A program made the position numbers and the translations under genes. From NCBI GenBank assembly GCA_016180645.1, contig JACPAV010000018.1, positions 57,035 to 121,034 of the forward strand: 64,000 bases of DNA. The letters are read 5' to 3'. Origin of the DNA: Nitrospirota bacterium. Its GTDB lineage: Bacteria; JACPQY01. Below, piece after piece: positions 8,568 to 15,960 of this stretch; the first letter of the stretch is position 1; every line of letters begins with the position of its first letter. The notes under the pieces were generated by a model. That model was given only the letters and a program-made list of their open reading frames with translations, did no database searches and was not told the DNA's origin.

Positions 8568-9610
8568 AAGACGTCAGCGAGAAATTTGAGACGTTGCGCA
8601 CCGCGAAGGCCCAGGCCCAGATCCGCGTGGGGGCCGGGACGCCCGCACTCATGGCCGCGGGGAAATTGCCCAAGGGGGACCCGCTCCCTGTCGCTCGGGT
8701 CGCGGCAGTGATGGCCGCGAAGCGCACCTCGGAAATCATCCCCTACTGTCACCCGATCCCCATCGATCACGTCGACGTGCAAATGACGAGCCTCGATCAT
8801 TGGCTGATCGTCACCGCCGAGGTGAAGGCCATTGCGAAGACGGGCGTCGAGATGGAGGCGCTGACCGCGGCCGGCGTGGCCGCTCTCACGGTGTACGACA
8901 TGCTGAAACCGGTCGACAACGAACTCGTTATCGAGTCCATTCGACTCGTCGAGAAAACCGGAGGAAAGTCCGATTTCGCGGAGGCGGTGGCGTCGCCCCT
9001 CAGGGTGGCGGTCCTGGTCCTCTCCGATTCCGTCCACTCCGGCGCCAAAGAGGACAAGGCCGGAAAAGCCATCGTGGAAGCCCTCCAATCGCAACCGGTC
9101 AAAGTCGAGAAATACGAGATCCTGCCGGATGAGACGGCCCAAATCCGCGAGGCCCTGGTGCGCTACTCGGATGAATACAAGATGGACATGGTCATCACAA
9201 CAGGCGGAACGGGCCTCAGCCCGCGGGACGTGACGGTCGATGCCGCGCGGGCGGTGATCCGGCGCGAGATCCCCGGCGTCATGGAGGCGGCGCGGAGCTA
9301 CGGTCAGCGACGCACTCCGTACGCCATGCTTTCGCGCGGTATTGCAGGCTTCCGGAACGGGACGCTCATCGTCACCCTCCCCGGCAGCTCGCGTGGGGCC
9401 AAAGAATCCATGCAGGCGCTCTTTCCTGCGCTCCTCCACGTGTTCCGCATTGCGCGCCACAATCCGCAGCACGACGCCGGGACCCCACCTGCAATCCACT
9501 CGTCGTCCCGGTGCCGATCCTCATACCCTTCCGATCACCGTCCCCGGAGGGGGCCGAAGCGAACCGAAGGGGGCGACGCCGGAAGAAAAAAGAAGAAACC
9601 CTTGGAATGA
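8564..9610 (+). CDS. moaCB: Bifunctional MoaC-MoaB fusion (cyclic pyranopterin synthase and molybdopterin adenylyltransferase-like)
   Basis: The GTG start at 8564 overlaps the moaE stop and has a strong GAGAAGGAG 10 nt upstream. Residues 1-145 are MoaC, which makes cyclic pyranopterin monophosphate, with CHPIPIDHV and EALTAAGVAALTVYDM. Residues 145-305 are MoaB/Mog, with VITTGGTGLSPRDVT, which adenylylates molybdopterin before metal insertion. The last ~40 residues are basic and low in complexity (ending GRKKKKPLE) and may not fold. MoaCB fusions are known in some bacteria; here the fusion combines steps before and after MoaDE. The stop overlaps the next ATG (9607). Confidence 0.9.
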   Translation: MKDVSEKFETLRTAKAQAQIRVGAGTPALMAAGKLPKGDPLPVARVAAVMAAKRTSEIIPYCHPIPIDHVDVQMTSLDHWLIVTAEVKAIAKTGVEMEALTAAGVAALTVYDMLKPVDNELVIESIRLVEKTGGKSDFAEAVASPLRVAVLVLSDSVHSGAKEDKAGKAIVEALQSQPVKVEKYEILPDETAQIREALVRYSDEYKMDMVITTGGTGLSPRDVTVDAARAVIRREIPGVMEAARSYGQRRTPYAMLSRGIAGFRNGTLIVTLPGSSRGAKESMQALFPALLHVFRIARHNPQHDAGTPPAIHSSSRCRSSYPSDHRPRRGPKRTEGGDAGRKKKKPLE

Positions 9611-10371
9611 CAGACTTCCCCCTCTGGCTCATCCCCGGATTTTTCGCCGCGGGGGCGCTCTACGGCTCGGTAGGACACGGGGGCGCCACGGCCTACCTCG
9701 CCCTGATGTCTCTCGCGGGAATCCTGACGCCCGGACTGATCCCGTTCGTGCTTGTCGTGAATGTCGCGGTCGCCATCGGATCTTTCATCCGATATGCAAA
9801 GCAGGGACTTCTCCCATGGAAGATCCTCGCCGCGTTCGCGGCAACGTCCGTACCGGCGGCCTTCCTGGGTGGCGCCGTTCCGCTGCGTGGTACGACCACC
9901 TCCATCCTTCTCTCACTGAGTCTGCTCGCCGCAGGGCTAAGATTCCTGCTGCTGGCGAGTCCCCATTCGGCCACACCCGCATCCCTCAGGCCCAGGCCCT
10001 CGCTTGCGGTCACTCTCCCCGCAGGGGCCTTTCTTGGATTTCTATCCGGTGCGGTGGGCATCGGAGGCGGCGTGTTCCTCAGTCCCCTTCTCATCCTGGC
10101 TCGATGGGCCGACCCGAAAGCGACCGCGGCCATCTCCAGCGGTTTCATCGTTCTCAATTCACTCTCCGGGCTGGTGGCGCGTCACGCGGACTTCGCCGCC
10201 GCATCCTCCTGGCCCTGGCCGCTCCTGGTGGCCGGGTTCCTCGGCGGATCGTTCGGAGGCTGGGCCGGGGCGCAGAAACTTTCACGTGCCGCCTTGGTGA
10301 GGGTATTGGGAGCCGTTCTCGTCGTGGCTGCCCTGAAGCACGGGTTGGACACCCTCGCCCGAGTCTCCTGA
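9607..10371 (+). CDS. TauE/SafE-family membrane permease
   Basis: The 254-aa protein has about eight hydrophobic spans and the two glycine-rich signatures of the family, YGSVGHGGATAYLAL near the N-terminus and SGAVGIGGGVFLSPLL in the middle. TauE/SafE proteins export or import small sulfur-containing or other anions. ATG 9607 overlaps the moaCB stop, and moeA follows 9 nt after its end, so it is embedded in the cofactor operon. Possible substrates are nitrite, sulfite or a molybdate-related anion; the sequence does not decide which. Confidence 0.8.
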   Translation: MTDFPLWLIPGFFAAGALYGSVGHGGATAYLALMSLAGILTPGLIPFVLVVNVAVAIGSFIRYAKQGLLPWKILAAFAATSVPAAFLGGAVPLRGTTTSILLSLSLLAAGLRFLLLASPHSATPASLRPRPSLAVTLPAGAFLGFLSGAVGIGGGVFLSPLLILARWADPKATAAISSGFIVLNSLSGLVARHADFAAASSWPWPLLVAGFLGGSFGGWAGAQKLSRAALVRVLGAVLVVAALKHGLDTLARVS

Positions 10372-10380
10372 AGCACCCCC

Positions 10381-11703
10381 ATGGGAAAACAGGGTTTTCT
10401 GATCTCCGTGGATGAAGCCCGAAGAAAAGTTCTTGACCGCGCCCTCCCCCTGCCCCCTACGGCCATGGCGCTTGAAGACGCGCTCGGACATGTTCTTGCG
10501 GAAGAGATCTCGGCTACCACGGACATGCCGCCGTTCGACGCGTCGGCGATGGATGGTTTCGCCCTCCGCTCGGAGGACACCAAGCGGGCCGGAGCCGAAA
10601 CGCCGGTTTCGCTCAGCGTGCAGGGTGTTATCCGGGCGGGAGACGCCTCGGCGCTGGCGTTGGCACGCTCGGCCGCCATCCGAATCATGACGGGGGCCGT
10701 GGTCCCCCCCCTTGCGGACGCCGTGGTTGAAAAGGAAGCGGTGGAGGAACATGACGGACGCATTCTCCTGCGCGCACCGGTCCCTCCGGCAAACCACATT
10801 CGTCGGCGCGGATCCGATGTCCCGTGCGGGAGGAGACTTCTGGCGCCGGGCCACGTGCTGGACGCGCCCTCGTTGTTCCTCGCCGCGGCGTCGGGGAGAA
10901 GCCGCTTGACCGTAGGTCGTCGGCCTCGCGTGAGCATGATCGTGACCGGTGACGAGCTGGTGCCGTTCTCCGAGACACCGGGAGCGGCCCAGATCCGCGA
11001 CGTCAATTCACCGCTCATCGGCGCCTTCCTCCGGGAGATGGGAATCGATCCGGAGCCGGGCTCGGTGGTGAGAGATTCGGCCGATGATCTGGCGGTGGTC
11101 CTGGGTCGCTCCATCCGGCAGAGCGAGGTCGTCATCCTCTCCGGAGGAGTATCGGCGGGTGACTACGATGTCGTTCGCGAAGTCCTGAAGCGCGTCGGCG
11201 CGCAGGAGCTTTTCGCCGGCGTGTCTCAAAAGCCGGGAAAACCGATGACCTTTGCCGTAGCCGATTCCAAATTGATTTTCGGCCTTCCCGGAAACCCGAT
11301 CGCGGTCCTGGTCTGCCTCTACGAATACGTGCGGCCCGCGGTTCAACGCATGATGGGATTTCCAGAGGGAAACTGGTTCCTGCAAGAGTCACCCGCGAGA
11401 ATCACCGAGAGCATCACGAAAAAGGCCGGACGAACGCACTTCCTTCGAGCGTGTGTCGAACAATCAGAGAACGGTCTTGTCGCCGAGATTCTTGAAGGAC
11501 AGGAATCCTACCAAGTCTCCAATCTGGCCCGGGCCAACGCATGGGTCGTGTTGGATGCGGATCTTCGCGCGGTCACGAAGGGTTCGCTCGTTCGGGCACA
11601 CCTTCTGCCTGGGGCGCGGCTCCGGTCCATCGCCGTGGAGGCGGGAAAACTCCGGGGACGGGACATGGGCCGGCTTCATCCCGCGGGAGGGGAGATCGCA
11701 TGA
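10381..11703 (+). CDS. moeA: Molybdopterin molybdenumtransferase MoeA
   Basis: MoeA inserts molybdenum into adenylylated molybdopterin. The 440-aa protein has the full MoeA order: FDASAMDGFAL, IMTGAVVP, a MogA-like subdomain with VTGDELV and LSGGVSAGDYD, then KPGKPMTFA and FGLPGNPIAVLVCLYEYVRP, followed by the C-terminal beta domain. Length is normal. It lies 9 nt after the permease, and its end overlaps the start of the AAA protein (ATGA at 11700), so it is part of the moa operon. Confidence 0.93.
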   Translation: MGKQGFLISVDEARRKVLDRALPLPPTAMALEDALGHVLAEEISATTDMPPFDASAMDGFALRSEDTKRAGAETPVSLSVQGVIRAGDASALALARSAAIRIMTGAVVPPLADAVVEKEAVEEHDGRILLRAPVPPANHIRRRGSDVPCGRRLLAPGHVLDAPSLFLAAASGRSRLTVGRRPRVSMIVTGDELVPFSETPGAAQIRDVNSPLIGAFLREMGIDPEPGSVVRDSADDLAVVLGRSIRQSEVVILSGGVSAGDYDVVREVLKRVGAQELFAGVSQKPGKPMTFAVADSKLIFGLPGNPIAVLVCLYEYVRPAVQRMMGFPEGNWFLQESPARITESITKKAGRTHFLRACVEQSENGLVAEILEGQESYQVSNLARANAWVVLDADLRAVTKGSLVRAHLLPGARLRSIAVEAGKLRGRDMGRLHPAGGEIA

Positions 11704-12545
11704 ATCCCGCCAGACGATCGCGCGGTAGATTGGAAGCGGTCGCGATCACCTCTCCAACTCCTCCTCCCGCCGGCGGACCCCTTCGGCACGCCGCGAATCC
11801 TACACCGCACGGTTCCTCCTTCGCCCGGTCGCCCGTCATGGCCGCCATCTGCCGGGAGGCGAGGCGAATTGCCGTGCACCCGGAGCCCGTGCTCATCTTG
11901 GGCGAAACGGGAGTGGGCAAAAGTACGCTGGCTCGATACATTCATTCAGAGTCCGGGCGAATGGCGGACCGCTTCCTCAGTTTCGATTGCGTCGGCTTGG
12001 AGGACGAGATCGTCAGGCGGGAACTCTTCGGGGAATGGAATGGCGATCGATGGGAAAAACAGGGACTCGCCTCTCAGGCCGGAAAGGGCAGCCTTTTCCT
12101 TAGCAACGTGGATGAACTTCCTCACAAGACACAAGGGGAGATCCTGCGGCTCATCGAAAAGGGAGAATTCTTTCCAATCCATTCGACCGAACCTCACCGG
12201 GCTGACCTAAGACTCATCAGCTCAGCGGGTCTCAGACTTACCGACAAAATCGAAGGAGATGGGTTTCGCGCCGATCTCTACTACTCGATGAGCACCTATA
12301 CTTTGCGGATACCCCCATTGAGAGAGCGGCGCGAGGAAATTCCGATCCTCGCCGGCTCCTTCGCACAGGAGGCCACCGGCAAGGACGTGCCGTTGGATGC
12401 AGAAGTCCTGGAATCGCTGATGCGATATCCCTGGCCTGGAAACATTCTCGAGCTCAGGAATACGATTTTTCAGGCCTCCGAACGGGCCGGCCACAACGCC
12501 CTCCGGGTTACTCACCTCCCCTCCTGGATCCTCCAGTCCGGGTAG
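11700..12545 (+). CDS. Degenerate sigma54-activator-type AAA protein without GAFTGA loop or DNA-binding domain
   Basis: This 281-aa protein resembles the central AAA domain of NtrC-family activators. It has Walker A GETGVGKS (68-75), LFLSNVDELP at the Walker B position, LRERREEIPIL, and YPWPGNILELRN near the end. Three things are unusual. The segment after RELFG that should hold the sigma54-contacting GAFTGA loop is replaced by EWNGDRWEKQG. The Walker B motif LFLSNVDEL has Ser where the family has its Asp (LFLDE). There is no receiver or helix-turn-helix domain. It probably cannot activate sigma54 promoters directly. Its ATG overlaps the moeA stop, so it is co-expressed with cofactor genes; it might be a chaperone-like or decayed regulator. 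Confidence 0.75.
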   Translation: MNPARRSRGRLEAVAITSPTPPPAGGPLRHAANPTPHGSSFARSPVMAAICREARRIAVHPEPVLILGETGVGKSTLARYIHSESGRMADRFLSFDCVGLEDEIVRRELFGEWNGDRWEKQGLASQAGKGSLFLSNVDELPHKTQGEILRLIEKGEFFPIHSTEPHRADLRLISSAGLRLTDKIEGDGFRADLYYSMSTYTLRIPPLRERREEIPILAGSFAQEATGKDVPLDAEVLESLMRYPWPGNILELRNTIFQASERAGHNALRVTHLPSWILQSG

Positions 12546-12612
12546 AATACAGAATAAACGGCGACCGTATACTCTATTTGAGAGTGGTTCGCACTGTCCC
12601 CGTTTGTTCGCG

Positions 12613-13170
12613 CTACTTGAAGAGTTCCCCCACGCTGACGGAAAAGCCGGGGACGAGGACCGCCCGAAGGGTGTCTCTGCGGGTGAAGCGCTTCGGAGGG
12701 GAATAGCCTGACTTGCCGAGCCGGAAAACATCCACGGCGCGCTTGGCGGGATCGACGATCCAATATTCCTTCACGCCGGCGCGAGCGTAGAGATCTTTCT
12801 TGAGCGATTGGTCCCTCTTGGCGGACCCCGGGGACAAGACCTCGACGATCAGGTCCGGCACTCCTCTGATGTTGGCCTTCGTGATGATCCGCGCGTTTTC
12901 CTTCGAAACATAGATGAGATCCGGTTGAACAACGTTTGTGTCCGACAAAACAACGTCCGTCGGAGCCACCAGAATCTCCCCTTGACCCGACCTCTCAAGA
13001 TGGTTCCCCATCAAACGTGCAAGCTTGACAATAATTCTTTGATGTTGCGTTTCCGGCGCTGGACTCATGTAGTGCTCCCCCTCAATGATTTCGTGACGAT
13101 TCCCATCCTCTGGGAACAGAAGGTAGTGATCGTAGGTCAGCTTTATTCTTCGAGCAGGCAGAATGCCCAT
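12613..13170 (-). CDS. Uma2-family (DUF820) putative restriction-like endonuclease
   Basis: The 185-aa protein has the Uma2 layout: an N-terminal YDHYLLFPEDGNRHEIIEGE, then VVQPDLIYVS and PDLIVEVLSPGS, ending with EYWIVDP. The acidic and lysine residues of the PD-(D/E)XK fold (D in QPDL, E in VEVLSP, K in the following helix) are present. Uma2 proteins are common in cyanobacteria and environmental bacteria, are often spread by transfer, and their biological role is uncertain. ATG 13170 is chosen because the family homology begins there; the frame is open to 13320. It is convergent with the moa operon and separated by 67 nt containing a weak hairpin. Confidence 0.8.
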   Translation of the reverse strand: MGILPARRIKLTYDHYLLFPEDGNRHEIIEGEHYMSPAPETQHQRIIVKLARLMGNHLERSGQGEILVAPTDVVLSDTNVVQPDLIYVSKENARIITKANIRGVPDLIVEVLSPGSAKRDQSLKKDLYARAGVKEYWIVDPAKRAVDVFRLGKSGYSPPKRFTRRDTLRAVLVPGFSVSVGELFK

Positions 13171-13275
13171 ATCCCTAGTACCGCGTTGAGGAATGCAGGA
13201 AACAGATCCGGGCTTGGTCGCGGTGCGGTAGCCCCGCTCTCCTGTCGCAGATCCGAATAAAGGCGGGGCGTATGT

Positions 13276-13333
13276 ACCATGTTGCCGGGAGCCACCCTGC
13301 CCCCAATCTGTTCCAAACATTGCGCAACATGGT
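13276..13333. repeat. 10-bp inverted repeat upstream of the Uma2 gene
   Basis: The arms accatgttgc (13276-13285) and gcaacatggt (13324-13333) are perfect reverse complements separated by 38 nt. They lie in the 196-nt gap between the Uma2 gene and the membrane TPR gene. This could be a long hairpin acting as a terminator for the gene ending at 13367, or a regulator site for the Uma2 gene. No other strong signal is visible in this gap. Confidence 0.4.
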
Positions 13334-13366
13334 GCTATCCGGATGCTACACCGGGCGGTTGCTCTG

Positions 13367-15127
13367 TCAAGGAGCGCGCGGTCCCGGCTCTGGACGATGA
13401 ATCATTTCCCAGTTCGCCTGCCCGGGGGCGTAGGTGGGATCGAGTTCAATCGCCCAGCGGATTCGGTTTTCCGCCTCCTTCGTCCGACCCTGGTGAAAAT
13501 AGAGGAGCCCCAGATTGTTGTGGGCCTGCACGTAGGCAGGGTTGATTTCAAGGACCCGCAGGTATTCCCTCTCGGCAGCCTCCACGTCGCCTTCCAGGTG
13601 GAGGAGTCGCCCGAAATTGTAGTGGCCGTCGGCGAACGCAGGTTCGATTTGAATCGCGATCTCGTAGTGGCTACGCGACTTCGCCCGGTCGAAATGAGCC
13701 GAAGACGGATTCTCATGGATCCGCGCGAGATTCATGTGGGCGATGTAGTCGTTTGGATTGAAGGCAATCAGCCTCTCGTAGAGATCGAAGGCGTCGTCCA
13801 CCTTCCCCCTGACCTGAAGGAGAACGGCGAAATTGTTGAGAGCGCGGGGACTGTCCGGGTAGGTTTTGAGGACATCCTTCCACACTTCGGCGGGATCGTT
13901 GATCATTCGGTTGCGCTGGACCGTCACCATCGAGAAAGCCGCGAGAGGCAGAATCATAGCCACGCGAAAAACATGCCTTGTGGGTCCGGAATTCCGTAAT
14001 ACCTTTGATATCAAAAGGGCGCTGAGAGAAAAGACCGCCATGCCCGCCGGATACAGGCGCCGTTCGACCAGGGCATCGACTGTCGGGAAGAAGGAACTCG
14101 TCGGCGCCAAAAGCGCGAAGAACAGGATACCGAAAAAGAGGGCGCATCGACCAACCGGGGTTCCGGTTCGGTCCCACCGCCACAAGGCCGCTCCGATCCC
14201 CGCGAGCGTGAGCACCCCAAGAATCTTGTCATCTACGGTCAGGGTGGACGGCTGAATGAAGTGATCGATCGCCAGGCCTGTGGGTACGAAAAGCATGCGA
14301 ATGTACTGAACGATGGCGAAGGGCTGGACCGACGTGTAGGCCCATCGCGACCAGGCGTTCTTGCCGCCGACCAAGTCGCCGATCCCGCCGAAGTATGCCC
14401 ACCTTCCCAAGACATATAGGGCGGCAATGGCGAAATACGGCAGCCACCTCCTCAATCTGCTTCTTTCCCGTCCACTCTCATGGTCCACACCGACCAAGAT
14501 ATCCTGAGCCAACAACACAAACGGAATGACCACGGCTGATTCCTTGGTCAACAGGACGAGAACGAAACAGAACGGAGCGAGGCGACTCCCGAATGAACCC
14601 GGAGAGTGCGCACGAGCATAGAGGACCAGCGTGAGCACGATGAGAAATGCGGAAAGCGTGTCCGATCGGCCGTAGGCATACATCACCGTCCCAAACATCA
14701 CGGGATGGCAGAGGAAATACGCCGCTGGAAAGGCGGCGAGTATTCGCCCGCCGTCCAATCCCATCCGCGAAAAAATGACCTGCAGATAGAGAAAGACGAG
14801 AAACGCCGTGCCCACGTGCGCCAGAACGTCGAACAGGTGATACCCAAGCGGGTCGAGCTTTCCGATGCGGTAGTTGAGCGCGTAGGTGAGGGAGACGAGT
14901 GGCCGTGATGGATCGTTCCTCGTGTAGACCGGATAAGGGCCATAAGGGTAGATCAGTTTCTTCGGAAGATCTTTCAGGCTCCGGATATCCAGGTTCTCAA
15001 CGATTCGGATTTGATCGTCGAGGATGAAGGGAGCGCGAAGACCCGGAAAGGCCAGCCCCAACCCGAGGGCAAGGAAACAGGTTAGAACCATTCCATTCGC
15101 CCATCGGGAACGCCAGACCGTACTCAT
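13367..15127 (-). CDS. Polytopic membrane protein with C-terminal TPRs (TMTC/GT-C glycosyltransferase-like)
   Basis: The 586-aa protein starts with a hydrophobic span followed by FILDDQIRIVENLDI, an acidic pair in the first loop as in GT-C glycosyltransferases. The conserved stretch RPLVSLTYALNY..GYHLFDVLAH follows, as in TMTC-type O-mannosyltransferase-like proteins. About ten membrane spans run to residue ~400. The last ~170 residues are four to five TPRs (NNFAVLLQVRG, HYNFGRLLHLEGD, HNNLGLLYFHQGR). Such proteins are thought to transfer sugars from polyprenyl phosphate to envelope proteins. It stands alone, divergent from the 194-aa gene. The function is inferred from architecture. Confidence 0.7.
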   Translation of the reverse strand: MSTVWRSRWANGMVLTCFLALGLGLAFPGLRAPFILDDQIRIVENLDIRSLKDLPKKLIYPYGPYPVYTRNDPSRPLVSLTYALNYRIGKLDPLGYHLFDVLAHVGTAFLVFLYLQVIFSRMGLDGGRILAAFPAAYFLCHPVMFGTVMYAYGRSDTLSAFLIVLTLVLYARAHSPGSFGSRLAPFCFVLVLLTKESAVVIPFVLLAQDILVGVDHESGRERSRLRRWLPYFAIAALYVLGRWAYFGGIGDLVGGKNAWSRWAYTSVQPFAIVQYIRMLFVPTGLAIDHFIQPSTLTVDDKILGVLTLAGIGAALWRWDRTGTPVGRCALFFGILFFALLAPTSSFFPTVDALVERRLYPAGMAVFSLSALLISKVLRNSGPTRHVFRVAMILPLAAFSMVTVQRNRMINDPAEVWKDVLKTYPDSPRALNNFAVLLQVRGKVDDAFDLYERLIAFNPNDYIAHMNLARIHENPSSAHFDRAKSRSHYEIAIQIEPAFADGHYNFGRLLHLEGDVEAAEREYLRVLEINPAYVQAHNNLGLLYFHQGRTKEAENRIRWAIELDPTYAPGQANWEMIHRPEPGPRAP

Positions 15128-15217
15128 GCGAGGAGCCGGGATCTTACCACGTCGGACACACCACTGGTCGAAATCGAACCTCTATGGTAAACCATCCCTT
15201 GAGAAACGAGGTGCAAG

Positions 15218-15802
15218 ATGGCGATTCAAGACTTCCTGGGGAAAGAAAAGATCGACATGAAGGGATTGGCGGCCTACCTGGACGGGTTGGACCACCCCAC
15301 GAGGCTGCGCGAGGTGAGAACCCTGACGGCGAAGCAACAGGCCGCCCTTTTTGAGGCGGCGAAAGGGTTTCGTCCGCTGAGCTTGGACGATTTCGTGCCC
15401 AAGAACATTCCCCCCCTCAAACCGGTCATCCATCACGGGAAAAATTCGCTCCCCTTCTTCACCCATTTCCAGAAGCCCATGTGCCGGCCCGACTCCACAA
15501 CCACCCCACCCTCATTGTGGGGTTACAACGAGCAACTGCTCAAGCCCGTCACCGGTCCGGGTTACTTCATGACGAAGCCGGCCGAGGCGGGCGAGGTCGT
15601 CATTGACTATCTGTCCGTTCCTTCCGGAAAGCCTTCCGGTTGGCCGGAAATCCTGCCGAATTCAGCCGGCCTGAGCCGTTTTGTCTACTATCAAACGAGG
15701 GACTTCATGCGGGGAGTGAGCAAGCACGTTTCCATCGGGCGAGCCACGCGGAACGGCAAACCGATGAACAACTGGTTTGTCCTCTGCCGCGAAGACGCCT
15801 AG
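15218..15802 (+). CDS. Conserved-looking protein of unknown function, 194 aa
   Basis: I do not recognise a domain. ATG 15218 has a good GAGG 6 nt upstream. The protein is soluble, with no signal peptide or membrane span. It has an N-terminal helical part (residues 1-55) that repeats a leucine/alanine pattern and a C-terminal part (residues 90-190) rich in aromatic residues and glycine, including GPGYFMTKP and VSIGRATRNGKPMNNWFVL. Codon use looks like the neighbours, supporting a real gene. It is a single-gene unit, divergent from the membrane TPR gene, and is followed within 10 nt by the palindromic repeat at 15811. Confidence 0.7.
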   Translation: MAIQDFLGKEKIDMKGLAAYLDGLDHPTRLREVRTLTAKQQAALFEAAKGFRPLSLDDFVPKNIPPLKPVIHHGKNSLPFFTHFQKPMCRPDSTTTPPSLWGYNEQLLKPVTGPGYFMTKPAEAGEVVIDYLSVPSGKPSGWPEILPNSAGLSRFVYYQTRDFMRGVSKHVSIGRATRNGKPMNNWFVLCREDA

Positions 15803-15810
15803 GGGTTTTA

Positions 15811-15914
15811 GGAGCCTCTAACAGAATGCCGATTCGTAGGGGAGCATCTTCAGTTGCTCCCTCTTGTCGGGAGGGTCTGAAGACCCTCCCCTACGCATTC
15901 TATTGGAGGTTCTA
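15811..15914 (-). repeat. Palindromic ~100-bp intergenic repeat, copy A (inverted relative to B and C)
   Basis: The sequence reads as the reverse complement of copy B with only a few differences. It contains two hairpins (a ggggagcatc.. stem and a gggagggtctgaagaccctccc stem) framed by imperfect outer arms (cctctaacagaatgc and gcattctattggagg). The outer arm on the right has diverged more than in B and C. It has no coding capacity of its own, and any ORF through it is spurious. It is probably a MITE- or REP-like non-autonomous element, lying just beyond the 3' end of the ATPase pair. Confidence 0.85.
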
Positions 15915-15960
15915 GGAAACCAATTCGCATCCGGAACGTCGGGCGCCCGGCGGTCGAAGT

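Noticed and set aside
11700..12545. Calling the AAA protein a functional sigma54-dependent activator
   Set aside because: The GAFTGA loop, the Walker B Asp and the DNA-binding domain are all missing.
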